The notes: generated from the sequence alone by a model not told the origin. A DNA stretch of 64,000 nt from Streptomyces curacoi (GCF_001513975.1 NZ_KQ947987.1:657617-721616); one strand, 5' to 3'; shown: positions 17,736 to 26,795, counted from the stretch's first letter. Translations and numbers: made by a program.

Positions 17736-18718
17736 GCGCCGGCCCCCTCCGCGACACAGCGGGTGCGCTGCACGCCCAGACCGGTGATCGACCCCTCCAT
17801 GACGTCCCCGTCGCGCAGCAGCCGCCCCCAGTGGATGCCGTTGCCGGCCGGGCTGCCGGTCAGCACGAGGTCCCCGGGCAGCAGCCGCGCGGTCCGGGAT
17901 ATGTACGACACCAGCCGGGCGATGCCGAACAGCATGTCCTTGGTGGACTCGTCCTGCATGGTGTCGCCGTTGAGCTTGAGGGCGACCCGCAGATCACCGG
18001 GGTCGGCGATCGACCCGGCCGGGACGAGCCACGGGCCGAGCGGGGTGAAGCCCGGGGCGTTCTTGCAGCGCAGCCAGTCGGTGCCGATGGCCTTCATGTC
18101 CCGGCGGAAGACGGTGGCGCGGTCGGTGAGGTCGTTGGCGATCGTGTACCCGGCGACGTGCTCCAGGGCCTCCTCGACGGACACCCGGTACGCGGGCCGG
18201 CCGATCACCGCCGCCAACTCCAGCTCCCAGTCGGGCTGTTCGGCCCAGGCGGGGAGGACCACGTCGTCGTACGGCCCGGCGATGGTGGTGGGCAGGCCGA
18301 TGAACACGTACGGCAGGTCCTCGGCGGCCCGCCGGTCCATCACCGCGGCGATCTCGGCCCGCGCCTCCTCGACGGTGCGCGGGTCGTCGGGGGAGCGGTG
18401 GGCGACCTCCAGGTCGATCACATGCTGCCGGTAGTTCGCCCCGGACTGGAAGATCTGCCGGGGCTCCACCGGGGCGTGCACCCGCAGCCCGGCCAGCGGC
18501 TGCCACTCCAGTGCGTCCTCGTGCGCGAGGGTGTGCAGGACGGGGAGGGCCTCCTCCCACCGCTCCAGCACGGCGCGCACGTCGGACGGCTCCCAGGCCA
18601 TGGCCTGCCGCAGGTCCAGCACCCGCTCCCGGGCCACGAGACCGGGGAACGCGGACCCGCCCGGAGCGGAGAACGTGCCGAGCGCGAACGGGCCGGCAGG
18701 TTGCACGAGTGTTGCCAT
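17732..18718 (-). CDS. fumarylacetoacetate hydrolase-family protein (second in operon)
   Basis: A 328-residue FAH superfamily enzyme. The conserved regions are IFQSGANYRQHV, DWELELAAVIGRPAYRVSVE with the metal-binding Glu pair, GYTIANDLTDRATVFRRD and DLVLTGSPAGNG. It is the first gene of the operon; GGGAGG precedes the ATG at 18718. It differs clearly from the second FAH gene at 12541-13467, so the two probably act on different intermediates. A divergent LysR gene begins 120 bp away and is the obvious regulator. Confidence 0.87.
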   Translation of the reverse strand: MATLVQPAGPFALGTFSAPGGSAFPGLVARERVLDLRQAMAWEPSDVRAVLERWEEALPVLHTLAHEDALEWQPLAGLRVHAPVEPRQIFQSGANYRQHVIDLEVAHRSPDDPRTVEEARAEIAAVMDRRAAEDLPYVFIGLPTTIAGPYDDVVLPAWAEQPDWELELAAVIGRPAYRVSVEEALEHVAGYTIANDLTDRATVFRRDMKAIGTDWLRCKNAPGFTPLGPWLVPAGSIADPGDLRVALKLNGDTMQDESTKDMLFGIARLVSYISRTARLLPGDLVLTGSPAGNGIHWGRLLRDGDVMEGSITGLGVQRTRCVAEGAGA

Positions 18719-18783
18719 GAGATGTCCTCCCGCTGGGTTGCGGTCTACTCTGGCCCCCATCGACGAATCACGGAAATCAATCT

Positions 18784-18813
18784 TGTGGATGCATCACATC
18801 CACGACATGGATG
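18784..18813. promoter_or_regulatory. putative LysR operator in the divergent promoter
   Basis: Two dyads sit in the 120-bp divergent region: GATGCATC at 18788-18795 inside a T-N11-A motif (18786-18798), typical of LysR sites, and CATCCA-N5-TGGATG at 18797-18813. Their position, close to the lysR start at 18839 and before the operon's first gene, fits autoregulation plus activation of the operon. Confidence 0.5.
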
Positions 18814-18838
18814 GCTCTCGCTCGCTAGGTGGTGCCCG

Positions 18839-19804
18839 GTGAACCTGTCCCGACTCGACCTCAATCTGGTCGTCGCCCTGCGCGCCCTGCTGGAGGAGCG
18901 CAACGTCACCCGGGCCGGCGAGCGCGTCGGGCTGAGCCAGCCGGCGATGAGCGCGGCGCTGTCGCGCCTGCGCCGCCACTTCGACGACGAATTGCTCTCC
19001 CGGACCGGCAACAGCTACGAACTCACGCCCCTGGGCGTCGCGTTGCGGGACCGCAGCGCCACCGCCTGCGACCTGCTGGAGCGGGTCTTCTCCAGCCAGG
19101 CCGAGTTCGACCCGACCGCCGAGGCCCGCGAGTTCACGCTGCTCGCCTCGGACTACGGCGCGGCCGTCTTCGGCGCCGCGCTCGCCCGCGCCGTGCACCA
19201 CGAGGCGCCCGGCATCCGGCTCACCTTCCAGCACCCCGCGCCCGGGGTCGTGGAGAACACCGCGACCACGCTCAGCACCGTCGACGGCCTGCTGATGCCG
19301 CACGGCGTCATCGACGGTTTCCCCGCCGTGGACCTCTACAGCGACCGCTGGCTGTGCCTGGTCGCCGACGACCACCCCGACATCGGCCACGAACTCACCC
19401 TGGACCAGCTGGCCCGGCTGCCCTGGGCGGTCTACCAGCGCCCCTACGACGCCCCGGCCGCCCGCCAGCTCAGCATGCTCGGCATCAGTCCCCAGGTGGA
19501 GGTCTCCGTGCAGACCTTCCAGCTGCTGCCGCACATGGTCGAGGGCACCCGTCGGATCGCGATGATCCAGGAGCGGCTGGCCCGCAGGGCGGTCCGCTCC
19601 GCCGCGGTACGCGTCCTGCCCTGCCCCTTCGAGGCCGTACCGGTCCAGGAGGCCCTGTGGTGGCACCCGCTCCACGCCCAGGACGCGGCCCACATCTGGC
19701 TACGCCAGAAGGCGGCACAGGTGGGCGAGACACTGCAGAGCAACGACACCGGCGAGACCACCCCCACCACCCAGCCCACGGAGCCGGTACCGGAACAACC
19801 CTGA
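18839..19804 (+). CDS. LysR-family regulator of the aromatic operon
   Basis: A 321-residue LysR regulator. The winged HTH is at about residues 5-65 (LDLNLVVALRALLEERNVTR, GERVGLSQPAMSAALSRLRR) and the effector domain at 90-300. The GTG start at 18839 follows AGGTGG and begins exactly at the conserved NLSRLDLNL. The divergent arrangement with a catabolic operon is the classic LysR layout; the ligand is probably an aromatic acid or cleavage product. The C-terminus has a Thr/Pro-rich tail (TTPTTQPTEPVPEQP) not usual in the family. Confidence 0.9.
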   Translation: MNLSRLDLNLVVALRALLEERNVTRAGERVGLSQPAMSAALSRLRRHFDDELLSRTGNSYELTPLGVALRDRSATACDLLERVFSSQAEFDPTAEAREFTLLASDYGAAVFGAALARAVHHEAPGIRLTFQHPAPGVVENTATTLSTVDGLLMPHGVIDGFPAVDLYSDRWLCLVADDHPDIGHELTLDQLARLPWAVYQRPYDAPAARQLSMLGISPQVEVSVQTFQLLPHMVEGTRRIAMIQERLARRAVRSAAVRVLPCPFEAVPVQEALWWHPLHAQDAAHIWLRQKAAQVGETLQSNDTGETTPTTQPTEPVPEQP

Positions 19805-19895
19805 CACCGGCAACGCCACATGCCCACCAACGGCAAGTGCCCACCAACCGTCACTGTCCCGACGACACCGGCCGCGAGGGAGCCGGAGGGGCGCG

Positions 19896-19961
19896 TCGGT
19901 GTCGGGAGACCGAACGCGCGGAGGCGCGCAGCGCCGAGCACGATCGGTCTCCCGACACCGA
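19896..19961. terminator. 18-bp perfect inverted repeat, likely bidirectional terminator
   Basis: TCGGTGTCGGGAGACCGA at 19896-19913 is the exact reverse complement of 19944-19961, with a 30-base loop. It lies between converging genes (LysR ends at 19804, MFS ends at 20100), so a two-way terminator is the simplest reading. The long loop is unusual for a plain terminator. Confidence 0.6.
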
Positions 19962-20013
19962 CATGTGGCGCCCCGCAGGCGACCGAGCCATCAAAGGGTG
20001 ACGGCCCGGCAAT

Positions 20014-20096
20014 GGCGCTACGGCGCTACGGCACAACGGCATGACGGCATGACGGCACAACGGCGCGACGGCTCGACGGCACAACGGCGCGACGGC
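20014..20096. repeat. 8-bp tandem repeat GGCNNNAC, ten copies
   Basis: From 20014 the unit GGC-NNN-AC repeats ten times without a break (variants gct, aca, atg, gcg and tcg in the middle), ending in GGC at 20096, four bases before the MFS stop codon. A period of 8 is not a multiple of three, so it is not coding. Confidence 0.8.
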
Positions 20097-20099
20097 GTC

Positions 20100-21380
20100 T
20101 CAGGCCGCCTGCTCAGGCACCGACCGGGACCCCACGACCCCCACCCGCCGCCGCACCGCAAGAAGCCCCCCGGCCACGAGGACGGCGACCAGCCCCAGCA
20201 CACCCACCGCGCCGGCCAGCGACCCGACCGCCGACTCCACGGCGAGCAGCACCAGCGGGCAGACGAACTCACCGCCGAAGAAGGCCGCCATCCACAGCCC
20301 CGTGCCACGGCCCCGGTCCTCGAACGCCAGGCGGGACATGGCGCTGGTGAGGAGGGCGGGCAGCAGCATGCCCGTGCCCACGCAGTTGATCACCGCTCCG
20401 ACGATCAGCAGCGGGGCGTTGCCCGCCAGGAACATCACCCCGAAGCCGGCCGCGCAGACCGTGAGGACGGCGGGCAGCATCGGGTCCGGGGAGCGCTTCA
20501 GCCGGGCGAAGGCGACCGCTCCGCCGACCGTGGCGGCACTCGCGATCGCGGTGGCCAGACCGATCACACCGGAGTCCGCCACACCGAGGTCGTCGAGCAG
20601 GTACGACATCTCCACGGGCACGGTGTAGAAGACCATCGCCCCGAAGAAGGTGAGCGCACAGATGCCCGCCAGCTGCCGCCAGGGGAAGGGGCGGCGCGCC
20701 TGACGGCTCGCTGCCTCGGCCGGGATCGCGTCGGTGGCCGTGCGGGCCGCCGGGCTGGGCAGGGCGGAGGCCATCAGCGGGGCGAGGAGCAGACTCACGC
20801 CGTAGACCCAGAAGGGCATCCTCCAGCTGGCCGCGCCCACGGCTCCGCCGAGCACGAAGAAGGCGGTGGCCGACGCGGAGGCGCACATGGTCTGCAGGGC
20901 GAGGTACTTCACCCGCCGCTGACCGCTGTAGTAGTCGCCGATGAGGGTGGTGCAGCAGGTCATGATGGCGGCCTCGGCGACGCCGACCAGGGCGCGGCTG
21001 GCGATGATCGCGCCCAGTGAGTCCAGCCAGAGCGGCGCCGTGCCGAACACGGCGTACAGGACGGTCGCCGCGATCAGCAGCCGCTTGCGTCCCAGCCGGT
21101 CCACGATCACCCCGGCGAACGGGGCCAGCAGGGCCAGCGACAGCGCCGGAACGGTCAGCGCCAGTGGGACGAGTGCCTTGGCCCCCGCTGTGGAGGCGAA
21201 GTGGTCCTGCATCTTCGGCAGCACCGGCGCGATCAGCACGGCACCCAGGATCGGCAGACAGCTGCCCGCCATCAGCACAGTCACGCGCAGCAGATGGGCG
21301 GGGCCCGACACGGCGGCGGGTGACGGAGCGTCGTCGTCGACCGTGGCGGCAGGCGGGGTCGGGGACACGGAACCGGGCAT
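20100..21380 (-). CDS. MFS transporter (12 TM, DHA1-like)
   Basis: A 426-residue major-facilitator protein with about 12 membrane segments; motif A is GVIVDRLGRKRLLIAA, and RALVGVAEAAIMTCCTTLIG covers TM4. The ATG at 21380 has GGAG upstream; further upstream codons are not supported. It stands between the aromatic-degradation operon regulator (convergent) and the repeat protein gene. It could import an aromatic substrate or export drugs; nothing in the sequence decides. Confidence 0.85.
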   Translation of the reverse strand: MPGSVSPTPPAATVDDDAPSPAAVSGPAHLLRVTVLMAGSCLPILGAVLIAPVLPKMQDHFASTAGAKALVPLALTVPALSLALLAPFAGVIVDRLGRKRLLIAATVLYAVFGTAPLWLDSLGAIIASRALVGVAEAAIMTCCTTLIGDYYSGQRRVKYLALQTMCASASATAFFVLGGAVGAASWRMPFWVYGVSLLLAPLMASALPSPAARTATDAIPAEAASRQARRPFPWRQLAGICALTFFGAMVFYTVPVEMSYLLDDLGVADSGVIGLATAIASAATVGGAVAFARLKRSPDPMLPAVLTVCAAGFGVMFLAGNAPLLIVGAVINCVGTGMLLPALLTSAMSRLAFEDRGRGTGLWMAAFFGGEFVCPLVLLAVESAVGSLAGAVGVLGLVAVLVAGGLLAVRRRVGVVGSRSVPEQAA

Positions 21381-21611
21381 GGCGACTCCAGGGGACGGGA
21401 TACGGGAGCGGGCATGCCGTTCACGGGCGCCGACGGTGCAGGGCATGCTGCGGACGGCCGCACGCGCGGGCTGGTCCGGACAGCGGCGTGCGGGTTGGGA
21501 CGACTATGGGCCGTCCGGCTTCCCCGCCGCCATCCTCCGGGCGATCCGAATCCCGTATCCGCCTCATCCATCCGATGGATGAGCCGGCCGGCATGACCCG
21601 CACGGCGAAGT

Positions 21612-21637
21612 GCCGGGCCCGGATACCCGGGCCCGGC
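21612..21637 (-). terminator. GC-rich hairpin after the repeat-protein gene
   Basis: GCCGGGCCCGG at 21612-21622 and CCGGGCCCGGC at 21627-21637 form an 11-bp stem with a 4-base loop, 50 bp past the stop codon of the minus-strand repeat-protein gene. Outside the stem, CGAAG and CTTCG can extend pairing around a small bulge. Confidence 0.6.
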
Positions 21638-21688
21638 TTCGCGGCGATCTGCGCCCTCCTCCGGCGGATCAGCTGCTGCTTGCCGCCG

Positions 21689-22909
21689 TCACCAGTCCTG
21701 CTTCTTCGAGTGCTTCTCGTGGTGCGGCTTCTTCGGGTGGGCGGGCTTGTCGGGGTAGTCGGGCTTCTTCGGGTGCGCGGGGTAGGCGGGCTTGTGGGGG
21801 TAGTCGGGCTTCTTCGGGTGCGCGGGGTAGGCGGGCTTGTCGGGGTAGTCGGGCTTCTTCGGGTGCGCCGGATAGGCGGGCTTGTCCGGGTAGTCAGGCT
21901 TCTTGGGGTGTGCCGGGTAGTCAGGCTTCTTCGGGTGGGCGGGGTACGCGGGCTTGGCCGGGTAGGCGGGCTTGGCCGGGTAGTCAGGCTTGGCGGGGTA
22001 CGCGGGCTTGGCCGGGTAGGCCGGTTTGGCCGGGTAGTCAGGCTTGGCGGGCTTGGCCGGGTACGCGGGCTTGGCGGGGTAGGCCGGTTTGGCCGGGTAG
22101 TCAGGCTTGGCGGGCTTGGCGGGGTACGCGGGCTTAGCTGGGTAGGCCGGCTTGGCCGGGTACGCGGGCTTGGCCGGGTACGCGGGCTTGGCCGGGTAGT
22201 CGGGCTTGGCCGGGTACGCAGGCTTGGCGGGGTACGCGGGCTTAGCTGGGTAGGCCGGCTTTGCCGGGTACGCGGGCTTAGCTGGGTACGCGGGCTTGGC
22301 CGGGTAGTCGGGCTTGGCGGGGTACGCGGGCTTGGCCGGGTAGTCAGGCTTGGCCGGGTAGGCCGGCTTGGCCGGGTAGGCCGGCTTGGCCGGGTACGCG
22401 GGCTTAGCTGGGTACGCGGGCTTGGCCGGGTAGTCAGGCTTCTTCGGGTACGCAGGCTTGACCGGGTAGGCCGGCTTGGCGGGGTACGCCGGCTTGGCCG
22501 GGTAGTCAGGCTTCTTCGGGTACGCAGGCTTGACCGGGTACGCAGGCTTTGCGGGGTACGCCGGCTTGGCCGGGTAGTCAGGCTTCTTCGGGTGAACCGG
22601 GTACGCCGGCTTCGCCGGGTAGTCGGGCTTCTTCGGATGCGCCGGGAACGCGGGCTTGCCGGGAGGAGCCGGGTACGCCGGCTTGGCGGGATAGGCCGGC
22701 TTGGCGGGGTAGTCAGGCTTCTTCGCGTGGACCGGGTACGCCGGCTTCTTCGCGTGTGCCGGGTGGGCAGGCTTGGCCGGGTACGGCGGGTGTGGGGTGG
22801 TGTGGTCCTGGGCGTGGGCCGTTCCGGCGCTCGCCAGCACGGCTGCGGCGAGCGCGGCAGCCATGGCGGCTGGCGCCAGGACAGATCGCCTTCTCGGCGA
22901 TGTCGTCAT
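21689..22909 (-). CDS. secreted Tyr-Pro-Ala-Lys-Pro repeat protein
   Basis: A 406-residue exported low-complexity protein. Residues 1-34 form a signal peptide (three Arg, long Ala-rich core, cleavage after AHA). The rest is built almost only of Pro, Ala, Lys, Tyr, Asp and His: about fifty Tyr-Pro steps in hexapeptides of the form (A/D)YPAKP, perfect in the centre, with variants HPKKPDYP, DKPAYPAHP and VKPAYP at both ends. It closes with a basic tail HHEKHSKKQDW. There is no membrane anchor or LPxTG. Lys/Tyr/Pro periodicity resembles mussel adhesive proteins. The likely role is structural, in the cell wall or matrix; this is inference. GGAG precedes the ATG. Its own hairpin and 191-bp upstream gap suggest a single-gene unit. 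Confidence 0.85.
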   Translation of the reverse strand: MTTSPRRRSVLAPAAMAAALAAAVLASAGTAHAQDHTTPHPPYPAKPAHPAHAKKPAYPVHAKKPDYPAKPAYPAKPAYPAPPGKPAFPAHPKKPDYPAKPAYPVHPKKPDYPAKPAYPAKPAYPVKPAYPKKPDYPAKPAYPAKPAYPVKPAYPKKPDYPAKPAYPAKPAYPAKPAYPAKPAYPAKPDYPAKPAYPAKPDYPAKPAYPAKPAYPAKPAYPAKPAYPAKPAYPAKPDYPAKPAYPAKPAYPAKPAYPAKPAYPAKPAKPDYPAKPAYPAKPAYPAKPAKPDYPAKPAYPAKPAYPAKPDYPAKPAYPAKPAYPAHPKKPDYPAHPKKPDYPDKPAYPAHPKKPDYPDKPAYPAHPKKPDYPHKPAYPAHPKKPDYPDKPAHPKKPHHEKHSKKQDW

Positions 22910-23090
22910 GTTTCTCCACTCTCCTCGACTTGGTTCATAGCCTCGTGACGGCTGGTCAGCACCAAGAGCCGGACAGTGGAATGGATAGGAAATCGGCTGA
23001 TATGAATAACGCTGTGGCGCTCATAAGCCACCGGATGGTGTAGCGCGGGAGGCCAGTCGGCCCGCCCCCGGCAGCCTCGTCGTCACCCGG

Positions 23091-23114
23091 TCACCTCACC
23101 TCACCTCACCTCAC
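23091..23114. repeat. TCACC pentamer repeat at the acetoacetyl-CoA synthetase stop
   Basis: Four tandem TCACC plus TCAC run across the end of the minus-strand gene, and the stop codon lies inside it. Slippage here would change the C-terminal residues. Confidence 0.7.
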
Positions 23115-25164
23115 GCGCTGGCGTCCCAGGGGCGGATCCGGCAGCGCCGGCGAGCGGACCCGCCTCGGCGCTTCGCCCACCGCGACGGTCGGCCCCCAGG
23201 CGGGCGTAGTGGTCGAGCAGCTCCGGTGCGTCCACCGCGGCGGGATTGACGACCTGCTCGACGGGCGCGCCCTGGAGCAGCCGCTTCACCGGAACTTCGA
23301 GCTTCTTGCCGGTACGGGTGTGCGGGATCCCGGGCGTTTCGAGGATCTCGTCGGGGACATGGCGGGGGGACGCGCCGGTGCGGATCGCTTCCTTGATCTT
23401 CTCGCGCAGGGTGTCGTCCAAAACCACATCGGCCGCCGTGACGACGAACAGCGGCATCCAGTAGCCGCCGTCGGGTTCCTCGGCGCCGATGACCAGGGCC
23501 TCGGTGATCTCGGGAAGGCGTTCGACGACGTCGTGGATGTCGGCGCTGCCCAGACGTACGCCGTTGCGGTTGAGGGTGGAGTCGGAGCGGCCGTGCACGA
23601 TCACCGAGCCGTGCCCCGTGACCGTGATCCAGTCGCCGTGGCGCCACACGCCCGGGTACGCCGAGAAGTAGGCGTCGTGGTAGCGGCTGCCGTCCGGGTC
23701 GTTCCAGAAGCACAGCGGCATGGACGGCATCGGTCGGGTCACCACGAGCTCGCCGACCCGGTCGACCACGGGGCGGCCCTCTTCGTCGTAGGCGGCCAGC
23801 GCCACACCCAGATGCGGAGCCGACAGCTCGCCCGCCCACACGGGTGTCGTGGGCGAACTGCCGGCGAAGCCGGAGACGACGTCCGTACCGCCGCTGACAG
23901 AGGCGAGCTGGATGTGCTCGCCGACGTGGTCGCGGACCCAGGGATAGGCGGAGGCCGGCAGCGCGGAGCCGGTGCATCCGATCACCCGGATCGAGGACAG
24001 GTCATGGACCGACGGGTCGATGCCGAACTTGGCCATGCCCAGCAGGTACTGCGGACTGGTGCCGAAGACCGTGACGCGGTGCCGGGCCGCCAGCTCCCAC
24101 AGGACGTCCGGGCGGGTGAGCGGCGCCGGGCTGCCGTCGTAGGTGCAGGTGGTCGCGCCGGTCAGCAGCGTGGAGGCGACCAGGTTCCACATCATCCAGT
24201 GGGTGGTGGTGTACCAGAGGAGGCGGTCGCCGGGGCCGAGGTCGGAGTGCAGGGCCAGGGTCTTGAGGTGCTCCAGCAGCGCGCCGCCGTGGCCGTGCAC
24301 GATGCCCTTGGGCAGGCCGGTGGTGCCGGACGAGAAGACGACCCACAGCGGGTGGTCGAACGGCACCGCGGTACAGACGAGTTCCTCGGCGCGGGTGGCC
24401 GCGTCCTCCCACGGGATCACCAGCGAGGGGTACGCCCGCGAGGGCCACGGCAGGCCCACATGGTCCACCAGCACCGTCGCCTTCAACGAGGGCAGGGCGC
24501 GGGCGAGTTCGAGGGCGGCCTCGCGGCGGTCGTGCGCGGTGCCGTTGAAGAGATAGCCGTCGGCGGCGATCAGCACGGCCGGCTCCAGCTGGGCGAAGCG
24601 GTCGGCGGCCGCCTGGGGGGCGTAGTCCTGGCCGCACACCGACCACACCGCGCCCAGGCTCGCCGCGGCGAGGAAGGCGACGATCGCGTGCGGCGTGTTG
24701 GGCAGGTAGCCCACCACCCGGTCCCCCGCCGCCACGCCCAGCTCGCGCAGGGTGGCGGCGACCGAGGCGACCTGGGCGCGCAGCCGGTCGCCGGTCACCT
24801 CGTAGCCGGAGCCGGTCTCGTCGAGGGCGACGATCGCCACGCCGTCGTCGGTGAGAGGGCGCAGGGCGTGGTGGGCGTAGTTCAGGGTGGCGCCGGGGAA
24901 CCAGCGGGCACCCGGCATCCTGTCCTCCGCCAGCACCCGCTCGTACGGCGTGTCCGCGTCGATCTCGAAGTACTCCCACACCGCGCTCCAGAACCCCTCC
25001 AGGTCGGTGACCGACCAGCGATGCAGGGCCGTGTAGTCGCCGTGGTCGGCACCGGCCGCCACCCCGCGGTGCCGGGCCGCCCAGCGGCCGAAGTCCGCGA
25101 TGCGGCCGGCGGCCGCCGCTTCCGGATCGGGCGTGAAGAAGGGGGCGGGGTACGGCGTGTTCAT
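23101..25164 (-). CDS. aacS: acetoacetyl-CoA synthetase
   Basis: A 687-residue ANL-superfamily enzyme that joins acetoacetate, ATP and CoA. The N-terminal ACAS region (about 35-100) is followed by the P-loop VVFSSGTTGLPKGIVHGHGG, YTTTHWMMWNLVAS, GCTGSALPASAYPWVRDHVG, the hinge region GRSDSTLNRNGVRLGSADI and the catalytic Lys near IPHTRTGKKLEVPVKRLL. The length matches the family. Its ATG overlaps the stop of the flavin hydroxylase gene (ATGA). It is the last gene of the second ring-cleavage operon and probably recovers acetoacetate from it. The extreme C-terminus is Gly/Ala-rich and ends in a pentamer repeat. Confidence 0.9.
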   Translation of the reverse strand: MNTPYPAPFFTPDPEAAAAGRIADFGRWAARHRGVAAGADHGDYTALHRWSVTDLEGFWSAVWEYFEIDADTPYERVLAEDRMPGARWFPGATLNYAHHALRPLTDDGVAIVALDETGSGYEVTGDRLRAQVASVAATLRELGVAAGDRVVGYLPNTPHAIVAFLAAASLGAVWSVCGQDYAPQAAADRFAQLEPAVLIAADGYLFNGTAHDRREAALELARALPSLKATVLVDHVGLPWPSRAYPSLVIPWEDAATRAEELVCTAVPFDHPLWVVFSSGTTGLPKGIVHGHGGALLEHLKTLALHSDLGPGDRLLWYTTTHWMMWNLVASTLLTGATTCTYDGSPAPLTRPDVLWELAARHRVTVFGTSPQYLLGMAKFGIDPSVHDLSSIRVIGCTGSALPASAYPWVRDHVGEHIQLASVSGGTDVVSGFAGSSPTTPVWAGELSAPHLGVALAAYDEEGRPVVDRVGELVVTRPMPSMPLCFWNDPDGSRYHDAYFSAYPGVWRHGDWITVTGHGSVIVHGRSDSTLNRNGVRLGSADIHDVVERLPEITEALVIGAEEPDGGYWMPLFVVTAADVVLDDTLREKIKEAIRTGASPRHVPDEILETPGIPHTRTGKKLEVPVKRLLQGAPVEQVVNPAAVDAPELLDHYARLGADRRGGRSAEAGPLAGAAGSAPGTPAREVR

Positions 25165-26795
25165 GGCGTCGTGCTCCTCGACGGGCTTGTCTCGGCGGTC
25201 CGTTGGGAAAGGGAGGGGCTTCGTGTCGTGTGCAGCAGGGACGCCCAGTCGGCCGTGCCCGTGAAGTCACGGCCGCCGGCCGGGACGACGTCCATCACGA
25301 CCCGGTCCGGTCGCAGCAGCGCGGCGTCCGCCCGTCCCCTGCCCAACCAGTCGGCGAGGTGGCCGTCGTCGCCGAGGCCGGACACGGGGAGGATCCGGGC
25401 CCCGAGGCCGTCGGCGACCGCCCTCAGGGAGGGCGAGAGCGGTACGGCGGTCAGTACGGCGAAGGAGTCGCCGAGCAGTTCGTCCAGGCGGGCGCGTCGC
25501 CCGTCGGCGCTCACCCACGGCTGTGGGCAGAAGCGGCCCATGAGGCCGCTGCCGCCGTCAAGGGTTCGACGCCGTACGAGCGGCCCGGCGGCCAGAGCCG
25601 GACCGAGGTCGCGGGCGACCGCCGTACTCAGGCCGGGGATGCGGACGGCCGCGCCCAGGAGGCCACGGCGGACGGCTGCGGCGCCGTCCTGGCCGCCGGT
25701 CATCGCCCAGCCCATGGCGACGGCGAGGCGGATGACGTGCCGGGCGTGCGGCCTGCGCTCGCTCTCGTACGTCTCCAACAGCCGCTCGTCGGCGCCCTGT
25801 CGGAGGACACGGGCGAGTTTCCAGCTGAGGTTGTGGGCGTCGCGCAGCCCGGCGCACAGGCCCTGTCCGATGAACGGCGGGGTGAGGTGGGCGGCGTCAC
25901 CGAGGAGGAAGACGCGACCTCGGCGCCAGCGGTCGGCGATCCGCGCGCGGAAGGTGTACCGAGCCTTCCGCACCACCTCGAAGTCGGCGCCGGGCCGGAG
26001 GTCCACCCATGGGGCGATCAGCTCGCGCAGTCGCTCGTGATCCGGTTCCGAGCCCTCGGGCAGCCGGAACTCCCAGCGGTAGCGGTCCTCGCCGATCCGC
26101 ATGAAGGTGGCCGGCCGGCGCGGGTCGCAGACCTGGTCGACGCCCTCCCAGGAGCGGACCGGGAGGCTGGTGCGCACGTCGATGACCGTCCAGTCTTCCT
26201 CGAAGCGCAGGTCCTCCCAGGCCGCGCCGATGGCGTCGCGCGTGAGGCTGTTGGCGCCGTCACAGCCGAGGACGGCGTCCGCCCGCAGCAACTGTCGGCC
26301 CGCGTCGTCGCGGTAGGACACCAGGACCCGGCCGTGGCCGTCCTGCTCGACGCCGGCGACCTCCACCCCGCCGCGCAGCTCGCACTCCGGAGTGCGGGCC
26401 AGGGCGTCGCGCAGCACCCGCTCCAGCTGCGGCTGGTCGAACATGCTGGTCTGCGGGAAGCCGTGCGCCCCCTGCGCGGCGCGCGGGAACCGCGCCATCA
26501 CCCGGTGCCGGGCGTCCAGCAGCCGTAGCCCCCGCGCGGGGCGGGCGATGGCGGCGAACTCCTCCTGGACCCCGGCGGCCTGGAGGATGCGGCGGACCTC
26601 GTCGTCGGTGGCGACGGCGCGCGGCAGGGGGTAGACGTCGCGGTGGCGTTCGAGGACGACGGTCCGCACGCCGCGCCGGGCCAGGAGGAGGGCGGCGGTG
26701 ACACCCACGGGCCCGGCTCCGATGATCACGACGGGGGCGTGTCCCGGCCTGGGCATCGCGGTGCCCTGTGGCCGGGCGGCCTGGTCGACGGTCAT
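25161..26795 (-). CDS. FAD-dependent aromatic hydroxylase (MhpA-like)
   Basis: A 544-residue class A flavoprotein monooxygenase. FAD motifs: VVIIGAGPVGVTAALLLARR near the N-terminus, ADAVLGCDGANSLTRDAIG in the middle, and VFLLGDAAHLTPPFIGQGL. Its length and the C-terminal thioredoxin-like extension (about 430-544) resemble 3-(3-hydroxyphenyl)propionate and resorcinol hydroxylases. It should hydroxylate a phenolic acid using NAD(P)H. The start at 26795 is preferred over the longer frame; no strong ribosome site is seen. It is coupled to aacS and separated from the FAH-family gene by a tandem repeat. Confidence 0.87.
   Translation of the reverse strand: MTVDQAARPQGTAMPRPGHAPVVIIGAGPVGVTAALLLARRGVRTVVLERHRDVYPLPRAVATDDEVRRILQAAGVQEEFAAIARPARGLRLLDARHRVMARFPRAAQGAHGFPQTSMFDQPQLERVLRDALARTPECELRGGVEVAGVEQDGHGRVLVSYRDDAGRQLLRADAVLGCDGANSLTRDAIGAAWEDLRFEEDWTVIDVRTSLPVRSWEGVDQVCDPRRPATFMRIGEDRYRWEFRLPEGSEPDHERLRELIAPWVDLRPGADFEVVRKARYTFRARIADRWRRGRVFLLGDAAHLTPPFIGQGLCAGLRDAHNLSWKLARVLRQGADERLLETYESERRPHARHVIRLAVAMGWAMTGGQDGAAAVRRGLLGAAVRIPGLSTAVARDLGPALAAGPLVRRRTLDGGSGLMGRFCPQPWVSADGRRARLDELLGDSFAVLTAVPLSPSLRAVADGLGARILPVSGLGDDGHLADWLGRGRADAALLRPDRVVMDVVPAGGRDFTGTADWASLLHTTRSPSLSQRTAETSPSRSTTP

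Noticed and set aside
21900..22700. Regularly spaced repeats considered as a CRISPR array
   Set aside because: Units are contiguous 18-bp coding repeats without unique spacers, and no cas genes are present.
21017..22948. Plus-strand Arg/Val/Gly/Leu repeat frame opposite the Tyr-Pro repeat protein
   Set aside because: It arises only because the repeat unit is a multiple of three. The minus strand has a signal peptide, a ribosome site and a terminator.
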